Source: Rhodoferax sp. UBA6134 (GTDB lineage: Bacteria > Pseudomonadota > Gammaproteobacteria > Burkholderiales > Burkholderiaceae_C). Taken from it: a DNA stretch of 15,677 nt. The stretch is taken from the NCBI GenBank assembly GCA_002422455.1, contig DIVK01000072.1, positions 1,226 to 16,902 of the forward strand, read 5' to 3'. The notes beneath the pieces were generated by a model. The model was not told the origin of the DNA. It made no database searches and saw nothing but the letters and a program-made list of their open reading frames with translations. Position numbers and translations under genes: made by a program. Below, in pieces: positions 6,855 to 15,105 of this stretch. Each line of letters starts with the position of its first letter. Position 1 is the stretch's first letter.

Positions 6855-8648
6855 ATGCTGCGCTTGTTGTGGTCGATCGTAATGTTGCCAATGTTTTGGG
6901 CGTTGCCGACGCATGCCCGGCAGGATTTTCTGCAACCGGAAGAGGCTTTTCATCTGAACGTCAGCAAGCAGGCCGATGGCCAGTTGCGCCTGACCTGGGA
7001 CATCAGCCAGGGCTATTACCTCTATCGCCAGCAGATGAAGGTCGAAGTGAATCCCGTCGGCAGCACGCTCAACGTCGAGTGGCCCGCCGGCACGCGCAAG
7101 ACCGATGCAACCTACGGCGAAAGCGAGGTCTACCACGACAAGGTAACGGCATTACTCACGGCGCCTGATGCCCAGGCACTGACGATCGGCTGGCAAGGCT
7201 GCGCCGATGCGGGTCTTTGCTATCCGCCGCAAACCCGACGCGTGAATTTGGCCGATGCCGCCGCGACGCCGACCGCCGGTGCAGGCGCGGGCGTGACCGC
7301 TGCCAACGCGGGTCGCGCCGGGTTGGGCACGCTCGGCGAAGATCAGGAACTAGCCGATCGTCTGTCACGCCTTAATCTGGGCTGGATGCTGCTGGTGTTC
7401 TTCGGCCTGGGCCTGCTGATGACATTCACGCCCTGTGTTCTGCCAATGGTGCCGATTCTTTCCAGCCTGATCGCCGGCAGCGGCGCGAGTCCCAAGCGCG
7501 GCTTTATGCTTTCGTTGGCCTTCGTGCTGCCGATGGCGCTTGTCTATGCCGGAGTCGGCGCGGCGGCGGCGCTGGCGGGCGCCAGTCTGCAAGCCGTATT
7601 ACAGAACCCCTGGGTGCTCGGCAGCTTCGGTCTGATATTTGTCGTACTGGCACTCGCCATGTTTGGTTTTTATGAACTGCAACTGCCTGCGGTGCTGCGC
7701 GACCGCCTGAACCAGGCCGGCCAGGGCCATCGTTGCGGCACCGTTACAGGCGCCGCAACGATGGGTGTTCTGTCGGCGCTGCTGGTCGGCCCCTGCATGA
7801 CCGCGCCACTGGCCGGTGCGCTGCTCTACATCGGCAATACCGGCGACGTGCTGACCGGCGCCCTGGTCCTGTTTGCCATGGGGCTGGGCATGGGGATGCC
7901 TCTGTTGCTGGTCGGCACCCTCGGTGCCCGGCTGCTGCCGCGGCCCGGCGACTGGATGAACCGGGTCAAGGCGGTGTTCGGTTTTATCCTGCTGGGCACC
8001 GCCATCTTTTTTGTGGCACGCGTATTGCCGGCAGCACTGACGCTGGGTCTGTGGGGCGCCTGGTTGCTGGCCCTTGCACTCAGTTTGCTGGCCTTGGTTA
8101 AAAAGCTTGGCACCGATAGAGAGCGTTTATTTTCACGCTATCTGGCACTGCTACTTGGCCTGTGGGGCGGCGCCATGGTGATCGGTGCCGCCGGGGGCGC
8201 CCACGACCCCCTGCAACCGCTGACTTTCGGGGCCAACGCCAGCACGCTGGCGCAGGCGGCGCTCGGCAATGGCTTCATGGCCCGTTTCGAACCGGTCAAG
8301 ACACCACGAGCACTCGAAGCACGTGTCGCCGAGGCCGGACAGCGCGGCCAGTGGACGCTGGTGGACTTCTACGCCGACTGGTGCGTGTCGTGCGGCGTGA
8401 TCGAGCGTGAGGTGTTCGCCGACCCACGGGTACAGCAAGCACTGGCCGACATGCAATTGCTGCGTCCGGACGTCACCGCCAACGATACGGACGATCAGGC
8501 GCTGATGCGCGCCCACCAGATTCTCGGGCCGCCCACCCTGTTACTGATCGGCCCCGACGGCCGAGAGCACCGTGCCGAGCGCATCATCGGCGAGCTCGGT
8601 GCCGACGAATTTCTCTCCCGCCTGGCGCGAGCAAAACAAGGAGATTGA
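6855..8648 (+). CDS. dsbD: Thiol:disulfide interchange protein DsbD
   Basis: Inner-membrane reductant conduit that moves electrons from cytoplasmic thioredoxin to periplasmic partners. 597 residues; all three redox modules are complete. Signal peptide about 1-21. The alpha domain (22-135) has C116 and C122 in QGCADAGLCYPP. The eight-helix beta domain (about 175-450) has C194 in FTPCVLP and C314 in GPCMTAPLAG. The C-terminal thioredoxin-like gamma domain (about 475-597) has C510-V-S-C513. There is one extra cysteine, C294. The start ATG at 6855 has AGGAG five bases upstream (6845-6849). It is the first gene of a three-gene operon with only two bases to the next start. Context suggests it reduces the downstream TlpA-like protein and DsbG. 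Confidence 0.96.
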   Translation: MLRLLWSIVMLPMFWALPTHARQDFLQPEEAFHLNVSKQADGQLRLTWDISQGYYLYRQQMKVEVNPVGSTLNVEWPAGTRKTDATYGESEVYHDKVTALLTAPDAQALTIGWQGCADAGLCYPPQTRRVNLADAAATPTAGAGAGVTAANAGRAGLGTLGEDQELADRLSRLNLGWMLLVFFGLGLLMTFTPCVLPMVPILSSLIAGSGASPKRGFMLSLAFVLPMALVYAGVGAAAALAGASLQAVLQNPWVLGSFGLIFVVLALAMFGFYELQLPAVLRDRLNQAGQGHRCGTVTGAATMGVLSALLVGPCMTAPLAGALLYIGNTGDVLTGALVLFAMGLGMGMPLLLVGTLGARLLPRPGDWMNRVKAVFGFILLGTAIFFVARVLPAALTLGLWGAWLLALALSLLALVKKLGTDRERLFSRYLALLLGLWGGAMVIGAAGGAHDPLQPLTFGANASTLAQAALGNGFMARFEPVKTPRALEARVAEAGQRGQWTLVDFYADWCVSCGVIEREVFADPRVQQALADMQLLRPDVTANDTDDQALMRAHQILGPPTLLLIGPDGREHRAERIIGELGADEFLSRLARAKQGD

Positions 8649-8650
8649 AC

Positions 8651-9487
8651 ATGCTGACCGTGAATCTGGGCCCTATTCCCTTGCCGACCACCCTTTTTCT
8701 AATGCTGGTGGCGCTGCTTGTTGCGGCAGGGGTGGGTCGCCTGGTCGGGCGTGGTCAGAAAACAGGCACCGGCAATGTCCTGGTCGATATGTTGTGGGCG
8801 GCACTGCTGATGGCCCGCATCGCCTTCGTTGCCATCTGGTTTGAGACTTACCGCAGTACGCCTTGGACCGTGCTCGATATCCGCGACGGGGGGTTCACGC
8901 CCTGGGCCGGGATAGCGGCAGCGCTGCTGGTGGCACTCTGGCGCGGCTGGCGCCAACAAGCACTGCGCAAACCCCTGATCCTGGGGCTGGCGGCGGGAGC
9001 GCTGGTGTGGGGCGCTTTGTTTGGCACGCTGCGCATGCTGAAAAATCCCACGCTGCCCGACGTATCGTTGACAACACTTGCGGGCGAACCGACGAACCTC
9101 GCCGCGTTGGCGCAGGGCAAGCCCATGGTCGTCAATTTATGGGCCACTTGGTGCCCCCCCTGCCGACGTGAAATGCCGGTGCTCGCCGCCGCGCAAAAAC
9201 GGGAAACCGGGGTGAGTTTTGTCTTTGTCAACCAAGGCGAGGAGGGGTCGACAGCCCAACACTACCTTGACGCTAGTCAACTCGATCTCGCGCATGTCCT
9301 GCTCGATCCCGGCGCCCATCTTGGTCGCGAAGTCGGATCGGGCACATTGCCAACCACATTGTTCTACGACGCCGGCGGACGACTGATTGATACCCACCTG
9401 GGTGCGCTATCGACTGCCTCGCTGGCGGGCAAATTAAACCAATTGCGCACGCAATCCCTCAAACAAGGAGTGAATTACCATGATTAA
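8651..9487 (+). CDS. Membrane-anchored TlpA/DsbE-like thioredoxin with an Lgt-like N-terminus
   Basis: 278 residues. The N-terminal 130 residues hold about four hydrophobic segments (12-31, 44-64, 84-98, 108-128) and read like a shortened prolipoprotein diacylglyceryl transferase (Lgt): ARIAFVAIWF, then DIRDGGFTPWAG where Lgt has a GG-SFHGG loop. The Lgt catalytic histidine is replaced by PW, so transferase activity is unlikely. The periplasmic thioredoxin fold (about 135-270) has C168-P-P-C171 in WATWCPPCRREMP and the cis-proline in GTLPTT (P234). The ATG at 8651 is chosen because AAGGAG (8638-8643) is seven bases upstream; a TTG at 8645 would be too close. It overlaps dsbG by eight bases. 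It is probably a redox relay between DsbD and DsbG or other periplasmic thiols; the P. aeruginosa counterpart lies in the same place. Confidence 0.85.
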   Translation: MLTVNLGPIPLPTTLFLMLVALLVAAGVGRLVGRGQKTGTGNVLVDMLWAALLMARIAFVAIWFETYRSTPWTVLDIRDGGFTPWAGIAAALLVALWRGWRQQALRKPLILGLAAGALVWGALFGTLRMLKNPTLPDVSLTTLAGEPTNLAALAQGKPMVVNLWATWCPPCRREMPVLAAAQKRETGVSFVFVNQGEEGSTAQHYLDASQLDLAHVLLDPGAHLGREVGSGTLPTTLFYDAGGRLIDTHLGALSTASLAGKLNQLRTQSLKQGVNYHD

Positions 9488-10250
9488 AAAACCATCCGTT
9501 CCATTTGCCATTTTGTTTACCTTGTTCGGCATCCTGGCCGCGGGCGCACAGGCGAAAGACTGGCCGGCACCGATCAAGGCGCTCGAAGCGCAGGGCGTTG
9601 AGGTGATCGGGACCTTTGATGCGCCAGGCGGGCTGAGCGGCTATGCCGGCATGATCGAGCAACAGCCGCTGGCCATCTATCTGACCGTCGACGGCAAACA
9701 GGCCATCGTCGGCTCGATGATCGACGCCAAAGGGGCAAACCTGAGCCAGGAACCGTTGGACAGACTGGTTAGCAAACCCATGACCGGAAAAATATGGAAA
9801 CAGCTTGAGAACAGCACCTGGATTGCCGATGGCAGCAAGAATGCGCCGCGTGTCGTCTACACTTTTACCGACCCGAACTGCCCCTACTGCAACAAGTTCT
9901 GGAAGGATGCCCGTCCCTGGGTAAGTGCCGGCAAAGTGCAGTTGCGCCACGTCATGGTTGCCATCCTCAGGGACACCAGCGCGGGCAAGGCGGCGGCGCT
10001 GCTCACTGCACAGGACACGCAAGCCGCCCTGACCCAGCACGAACAACAGCATGCCAGTGGTGGCGTCAAGCCCCTGGGCCAGATATCGGCAACAGTGCGC
10101 GCGCAGCTCGACACCAACCAGAAATTGATGCAGCAACTCGGCTCCTCGGCCACTCCCACCATTTTTTACAAGGACGCCGGCGGCAATCTGCAGAAGATGC
10201 AAGGTGCGCCATCGGCAGAGGTGCTGAGTCGAATCCTTGGCCCGCGCTGA
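9480..10250 (+). CDS. dsbG: Periplasmic disulfide isomerase/reductase DsbG
   Basis: 256 residues; secreted, with a signal peptide likely cleaved after AGAQA (25). The N-terminal dimerisation domain is at about 26-95, a linker helix follows, then the thioredoxin-fold catalytic domain with C134-P-Y-C137 in DPNCPYCNKF and a cis-proline region SATPTIFY. Length and CPYC active site fit DsbG/DsbC (E. coli DsbG is 248 residues). DsbG protects or reduces oxidised cysteines of periplasmic proteins and is kept reduced by DsbD, encoded two genes upstream. The ATG at 9480 has AAGGAG about eight bases upstream and overlaps the end of the preceding gene by eight bases, indicating translational coupling. 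It is the last gene of the operon. Confidence 0.93.
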   Translation: MIKKPSVPFAILFTLFGILAAGAQAKDWPAPIKALEAQGVEVIGTFDAPGGLSGYAGMIEQQPLAIYLTVDGKQAIVGSMIDAKGANLSQEPLDRLVSKPMTGKIWKQLENSTWIADGSKNAPRVVYTFTDPNCPYCNKFWKDARPWVSAGKVQLRHVMVAILRDTSAGKAAALLTAQDTQAALTQHEQQHASGGVKPLGQISATVRAQLDTNQKLMQQLGSSATPTIFYKDAGGNLQKMQGAPSAEVLSRILGPR

Positions 10251-10361
10251 ACCTGCTCAAGGAATACTTGCTTGCGCGTTTTCCCGGCACTCACTCCGGT
10301 TGCGCTTCAAACCGGTTCGTTGCGTGGGCAGTATTCACAGGCCCGGCTTTGCTTGCACCCC
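10251..10361. other. Spacer between two convergent operons, no clear terminator
   Basis: The dsb and trehalose operons end facing each other here. The only inverted repeat noticed is CCGGTT/AACCGG (10296-10301 and 10310-10315, eight-base loop), with no T-run on either side. Termination may be Rho-dependent. Confidence 0.4.
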
Positions 10362-12131
10362 TCAAAACGCCCGGTCCCAACGAACCGACAGCCGTATTGC
10401 GGCGTTGATCAAACCCACCATGCTGTAGGTCTGGACGAAATTTCCCCACTGCTCACCACTGCGCAGGTCAATATGCTCTGCCAGCAACCCATGATGGTTT
10501 CGACATCTCAACAATTTTTCGAACAGCTCCCGCGCCTCCTGGCGCCGATCGAGTGCGGCCAGGGCGTTGACATACCAGAAAGTGCATACCAGAAAAGCAT
10601 TCTCCGGTTCGCCAAAGTCGTCTTTCTCCACATAACGGAAGATGAAGTCGCCGCGGCGCAGGTCCTGTTCCACAATGTTGACGGTAGCGGCAAAGCGCGG
10701 GTCCCGCTCATCGAGAAACCCGACCTCGGCCAACAGCAACAGGCTCGCATCCATCGCATCGCCTTCGAAGGTGGACACGAAGGCGCCACGCTGTTTGCTC
10801 CACGCACGGCGACTGATGGTTTCATGGATCTGGTGCGACTGATTGCGCCAGTAGTTGGCGCGTTCATCCAGGCCCAGTTGCGCGGCTATTCTGGCCAGGC
10901 GATCGCATGCCGCCCAGCACATGACCGCTGAGAAAGTATGCACGCGTGCGCTGCCGCGCAGCTCCCACAAACCGGCATCCGGCTGATCGTGACAGCGTAT
11001 GGCCTGCTCGCCCAGCGGTTCGAGACGATGGAAAAGCGCTTCGTCACCGCGCCGGGTGAGCCGCTGGTCAAAGAACACGTGCGTCGCGGCCAGGATGGCA
11101 GAGCCATACACGTCGTGCTGCACCTGCCGGTAGGCCAGGTTGCCAATGCGCACAGGCCCCATGCCCCGATAACCCTCCAGTGCCGGCACTTCATGCTCGG
11201 TCAGCTCGGCCCGGCCATCGATGCCATAGACCGGTTGCAGCGGGCCGCCGGCCGCGATGTTGATGATGTAGCCGAGGTAGCGCTCCATGGTGCGGGTCGC
11301 ACCCAATCGGTTCAGGGCATTCACGACGAAGTAGCCATCGCGCAGCCAGCAGTAACGGTAATCCCAGTTGCGGCTACTCCCTGCAGCCTCCGGAATGGAC
11401 GTCGTCATGGCCGCGACGATGGCGCCGGTGTCGTCATAGGCATTGAGTTTGAGCGTGACTGCGGCACGGATCACGGCATCCTGCCACTCGTAAGGAATGC
11501 CGAGATTGCGCACCCATTCGCGCCAGTACTGCGTGGTTTCTTCCAGAAAACGGCGCCCGACCTCGGCGGCGCCCTCATGCACGGTTTCGTCCGCGCCCAG
11601 CAGCAGCGTAACCGTGTCCTCCAGAAAAAAAACCGTTTCCTGCATGATCGCGGTCAACGAGACATCGGTGGTGAGGCGCAGGGTCAGCGTCGGCGCCACA
11701 TAACGGATATGGTTGCTGCCCCAGGTCACCTCCGGGCGCGCAGCACCATTGTCGCAAGCCGGGCGCAGGCGCAGTGTCAGGCGCGGGCTGCCACCCAGCC
11801 GGCGAATGCGGCGCACCAGCATCATGGGACGAAAAGTGCGCCCATGCTGACCAAAGCGCGGCGCGAAATCCGTGACTTCGACGGACCCGCCATGGCGGTC
11901 GTAGAGGCGCGTCACCAAAATTGCCGTATTCTCAAGATAATGCTGCTCGGTGCGCTCGCAATCCACCAGATCGACAGCGAAAAATCCGTAGTCATCGGAT
12001 TCCTTGAGCAAAGCGCAAAACACCGGGTCGCCATCGAAACGGGGGAAGCAGCCCCAGGTGATGCTGGCCCGCGCATCGACCAGCGCACCAACGCTGCAAT
12101 TACCGATCAGGGCCAGATCAAGCGTATTCAT
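10362..12131 (-). CDS. Glycoside hydrolase family 15 protein (glucoamylase/trehalase-like)
   Basis: 589 residues, probably cytoplasmic (no signal peptide). The N-terminal beta-sandwich domain (about 1-200) is followed by an (alpha/alpha)6 barrel. Typical GH15 signatures are RNWDYRYCWLRDG (254-266), GLWELRG with the likely general acid E390, SAVMCWAACDRL (401-411), and SGEQWGNF with the likely catalytic base E560. At QWGNFVQTYS a valine stands where family members usually have proline. GH15 includes glucoamylases, glucodextranases and trehalases of actinobacteria and archaea. Placement immediately after otsA and otsB makes trehalase activity an attractive but unproven guess; a glucan or maltooligosaccharide substrate is equally possible. 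The ATG at 12131 overlaps the otsB stop by four bases, with AAAGG about seven bases upstream. Last gene of the operon. Confidence 0.88.
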   Translation of the reverse strand: MNTLDLALIGNCSVGALVDARASITWGCFPRFDGDPVFCALLKESDDYGFFAVDLVDCERTEQHYLENTAILVTRLYDRHGGSVEVTDFAPRFGQHGRTFRPMMLVRRIRRLGGSPRLTLRLRPACDNGAARPEVTWGSNHIRYVAPTLTLRLTTDVSLTAIMQETVFFLEDTVTLLLGADETVHEGAAEVGRRFLEETTQYWREWVRNLGIPYEWQDAVIRAAVTLKLNAYDDTGAIVAAMTTSIPEAAGSSRNWDYRYCWLRDGYFVVNALNRLGATRTMERYLGYIINIAAGGPLQPVYGIDGRAELTEHEVPALEGYRGMGPVRIGNLAYRQVQHDVYGSAILAATHVFFDQRLTRRGDEALFHRLEPLGEQAIRCHDQPDAGLWELRGSARVHTFSAVMCWAACDRLARIAAQLGLDERANYWRNQSHQIHETISRRAWSKQRGAFVSTFEGDAMDASLLLLAEVGFLDERDPRFAATVNIVEQDLRRGDFIFRYVEKDDFGEPENAFLVCTFWYVNALAALDRRQEARELFEKLLRCRNHHGLLAEHIDLRSGEQWGNFVQTYSMVGLINAAIRLSVRWDRAF

Positions 12132-12877
12132 GTCACGCCTTTCAGGGCCCCACCCAACCACTCACGGACTGCCGCAACGCCAGACAGCCGAAAGCGCGCG
12201 CAGCTGGCACCCGCGCCCACCTTGATCGAAATCCCGTTCAGCTTGTTCACCTCGGCGAAGCCATGCTCATCGTTAAGATCATCGCCGATGAAAACGGGGC
12301 GCCGTCCGATGAAGGGTGGCTCCCCCAGGTATTCAGCCACCGCTGTACCTTTGTCGATGCCGGCCGGCTTGATTTCCACCACACGCTTGCCGCGCTGCAG
12401 CTCCAGGCCTTGCCCCGGCGCATCAGCGAAGCGGCCCATGAGCTGATGCACGTAACCGGCCAGTCTGGGAGCTTGCCGGTAATGCAGCGCCAGTGTCAGC
12501 CCCTTGTCTTCCAGCAGCAGGCCCGAATGACGCGCCAGCACGGGTGCCAACGCCTCCTTGATTGCGCTCTTGGCGGCCGGCGCTGTAGCATGAATCCACA
12601 AGCGGCCGGCGCTGTCGCGCCGCTCCAGCCCATGCAGTCCGGCCAACGGCAACTGGGGCATCCCGATGCGGTCCTGCAGATCAGAGATCATGCGCCCGCT
12701 GATCAAAGCCACGGCACCGCCGCTGGCCCGGTGCAGATTCGCGATCAGGTCAAGCAGCGTCCGATCGACCAGGACGGCCTGCGGCGTATCAGCGATATTG
12801 ATCAGGGTTCCGTCAACATCGAGGAAATAAGCCCAGTCCAGACTGGGAGCGGGAAGGTCTGGTCGCAATTTTTTCAT
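12128..12877 (-). CDS. otsB: Trehalose-6-phosphate phosphatase (OtsB)
   Basis: Dephosphorylates trehalose-6-phosphate to free trehalose; cytoplasmic. 249 residues, a normal length. HAD motifs: FLDVDGT at 18-24 with D20 and D22, ALISGR at 57-62, the phosphate-binding lysine in GIDKG (K176) and GDDLNDEHGF at 198-207. AGLHGLE (79-85) and VVEIKPAG (167-174) are typical of the TPP cap and core. The start ATG at 12877 shares one base with the otsA stop (TGATG), so it is translationally coupled; the frame runs on upstream inside otsA but that extension is only a shadow. It overlaps the GH15 gene by four bases downstream. Confidence 0.95.
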   Translation of the reverse strand: MKKLRPDLPAPSLDWAYFLDVDGTLINIADTPQAVLVDRTLLDLIANLHRASGGAVALISGRMISDLQDRIGMPQLPLAGLHGLERRDSAGRLWIHATAPAAKSAIKEALAPVLARHSGLLLEDKGLTLALHYRQAPRLAGYVHQLMGRFADAPGQGLELQRGKRVVEIKPAGIDKGTAVAEYLGEPPFIGRRPVFIGDDLNDEHGFAEVNKLNGISIKVGAGASCARFRLSGVAAVREWLGGALKGVT

Positions 12878-15105
12878 CAAGTCAACGCCTTGGGTTTGTT
12901 GGCCAATCCGCTGCGCCGGCGCATGGCGGCGGCATCCAGCAGCATGCGCCCAGCCCAGCGAAAGACATTGAACTCCGCTACCAGCCCGCGCATCAGACGC
13001 ATGCGGTCGCGCTGCTCGGCCGCCGGCATGGTCAGCGCCAGATGCAGGGCGGCGGCGCACTGATCGGCATCGTAAGGATTGACGATCAAAGCCTCCGGCA
13101 ACTCCCGGGCGGCGCCCGTGAACTCAGACAGGATAAGCACACCGCGTTCGTCATCGCGGGCCGCGACAAACTCCTTGGCCACCAGGTTCATGCCGTCATG
13201 CAAACTGCTCACGAAACAGAGATCGGCGGCGCGAAAGTATTCGTAGACTTCCCGCGGCTCATGATGCTCGATCTTGAGAATGATGGGGAGCGGCCCCTGA
13301 CGCTCGAAGCGGCCATTGATGCGCGCGGCCATGGCGCGAACCTGTGCCTCGTGATGCAGGTACTCGTCAATGCCGGAGCGCGTCGGCGCAGCAATCTGGA
13401 CAAAAGTGAAGCGGCCAACCCAGTCCGGGTTCAACTCCAGCAGGCGCTCAATGGCACGCAAGCGCTCCATGATGCCCTTGGTGTAATCCAGCCGGTCGAC
13501 GCCAACGCCGAGCTTGTGGTCTTGCGGGAGATCGTTCAACTGGCGGATGCTGCTGCGGCAATCGATTACGGATTTTTGCAGCATCTCCGCCTCCGGCGGC
13601 CAGGCGATGGAAATCGGATAACGCCGCACCGCCGTGAGTTTTCCGCCGAAGGAAACGTTGAAGGACTCCCGGTCCGCCCGCGCTTCCAGAAATCGATCCA
13701 CGGTATCGACAAAATTGTTGCAATGGGACTGGGTGTGAAAACCCATGATGCTGCTGCCCAGCATCCCCGCCAGTATCTCCTCGCGCCAGGGACAGATGGC
13801 GAACGACTCCGGGTTGGGCCACGGGATGTGCCAAAAGGTGATGATCGTGGCATCCGGCAGCTCTTCACGAATCATCTTCGGCAGCAGCGCCAAATGGTAG
13901 TCCTGCACCAGAACAATGGGGTTCTTCGTTTTGGCCTCACTCACCACCGCCTTGGCAAACTTGCGGTTGACGGCAACATACTGGGCCCAATCACTCGAAC
14001 GGAAAGTGGGCCGCACGTGGGCAATATGGCACAGGGGCCAGAGCCCCTCGTTGGCGAAACCGTAGTAGTAACCCGCCTCCTCCTCAGCCGTCAGCCAGAC
14101 GCGGCGAAGCCGGTAGGCGGGCTTTTCCGGCGGTACGGCGACGCAGTCCTTTTTGTCGACCACTTCGCGGTCGGCCGAACCGCTGCCGTGGGCGATCCAG
14201 GTGCCGGAGCAGGCCCGCATGATGGGCTCCAGGGCCGTGACCAGCCCGCTGGCTGGCCGCTGCACCTCAATGCGTTCGCCCCGGCGCTGGTGAATGTAGG
14301 GTTCGCGATTGGAGACGACGATCACGTCCTCATCACTCAGTTCGCCATGAAGGATGGTGCGCAGGGCCTCCGGCGTCCAGGTGACCTGGCTCTCGTCCCG
14401 CGTGCGCGTTTCCGCTTCGAGTTCACGCACCAGCCGCTGCAGGTCGCGGGCGATCGGCTTGAACCCAGGCAGGCCAGGTTGTGCGTCAAACTCGGGCTGC
14501 CGCACCAGCCCCTCGCCGCGCAGCAAAGAGCGCATGCCGGCCATCCAGCCACGCCACGAAAGCTGGGCAATGATTACCGTGACCAGCGAGACCACGGCCG
14601 CCAGCCCCAAGAAGGCATAAAACAGGTAGCGCTTGGTTTCCTCGCTACGGCGCGTGATGAAGCTCATGTCATGCACGAGCACCAGCCGGGCGGCCGGCGC
14701 CGCCTCGCTCGCCATCGGCATCACGGCCACGTGCAGGGGCCCCTGGGCGCTGGGCAGCAAATGATCGCCAGGCCCTTGCCAGCGATCGAGATCGGTGCAC
14801 CGGATCTCGGCCGGCAACGAGCGGCTGGCCAATATCGTGCCCGTCGGCGCGACACAGTAGCCGACGGCGTAGAGCCGCTCGTCCTGAGAGATGCGGTTGA
14901 AAAACTCCCCGATCTTGGCCCGCCTGCCGGCAGCAAGTTGCTCCTGCAGGGGCTCCTGGAGGGTGTTGACGATCAGCGAAGAGCGGATCTCGATATCGCG
15001 CACAAACCAGCGGAGCGTCATTTGATCAACCAGCGGTGCAACGACGTAGGCGATACCCGCCAGCACCAGCAGCAGAGGCAAAACAAAGCGTAAAGACAAT
15101 CTCAT
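12877..15105 (-). CDS. otsA: Membrane-anchored trehalose-6-phosphate synthase (GT20) with sensor-like N-terminus
   Basis: 742 residues against about 470 for E. coli OtsA. The C-terminal 485 residues are a GT20 domain that makes trehalose-6-phosphate from UDP-glucose and glucose-6-phosphate. Expected active-site residues are present: R267 in VVSNREP, W356 in GLWPLCH, D402 in VQDYHL, H426 in FWHIPWP, R538 and K543 in DRLDYTKG, and D637 to E645 in HDGMNLVAKE. The extra N-terminus has TM1 (about 5-26), an extracytoplasmic domain (27-158) with C84 and C103, TM2 (159-181) and a HAMP-like linker (about 182-240), the layout of a chemoreceptor or kinase input region. The enzyme should therefore be held at the inner membrane and may respond to an external signal. 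The ATG at 15105 has GAGGGAG about five bases upstream; a TTG at 15174 would add 23 unlikely residues before TM1. First large gene of the operon. Confidence 0.92.
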   Translation of the reverse strand: MRLSLRFVLPLLLVLAGIAYVVAPLVDQMTLRWFVRDIEIRSSLIVNTLQEPLQEQLAAGRRAKIGEFFNRISQDERLYAVGYCVAPTGTILASRSLPAEIRCTDLDRWQGPGDHLLPSAQGPLHVAVMPMASEAAPAARLVLVHDMSFITRRSEETKRYLFYAFLGLAAVVSLVTVIIAQLSWRGWMAGMRSLLRGEGLVRQPEFDAQPGLPGFKPIARDLQRLVRELEAETRTRDESQVTWTPEALRTILHGELSDEDVIVVSNREPYIHQRRGERIEVQRPASGLVTALEPIMRACSGTWIAHGSGSADREVVDKKDCVAVPPEKPAYRLRRVWLTAEEEAGYYYGFANEGLWPLCHIAHVRPTFRSSDWAQYVAVNRKFAKAVVSEAKTKNPIVLVQDYHLALLPKMIREELPDATIITFWHIPWPNPESFAICPWREEILAGMLGSSIMGFHTQSHCNNFVDTVDRFLEARADRESFNVSFGGKLTAVRRYPISIAWPPEAEMLQKSVIDCRSSIRQLNDLPQDHKLGVGVDRLDYTKGIMERLRAIERLLELNPDWVGRFTFVQIAAPTRSGIDEYLHHEAQVRAMAARINGRFERQGPLPIILKIEHHEPREVYEYFRAADLCFVSSLHDGMNLVAKEFVAARDDERGVLILSEFTGAARELPEALIVNPYDADQCAAALHLALTMPAAEQRDRMRLMRGLVAEFNVFRWAGRMLLDAAAMRRRSGLANKPKALT

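Noticed and set aside
10296..10315. CCGGTT/AACCGG hairpin as terminator of dsbG or the GH15 gene
   Set aside because: Six-bp stem without a T-run on either strand.
10938..12446. 502-codon plus-strand frame across the GH15 and otsB genes
   Set aside because: It spans two well-supported minus-strand genes and has no family signature.
12878..13060. Longer N-terminus for otsB
   Set aside because: The extension lies wholly within the otsA coding end; the TGATG junction gives the natural start at 12877.
13042..15093. 683-codon open frame antisense to otsA
   Set aside because: Shadow of high-GC codon bias; no recognisable motif, while the minus strand encodes all GT20 catalytic residues.
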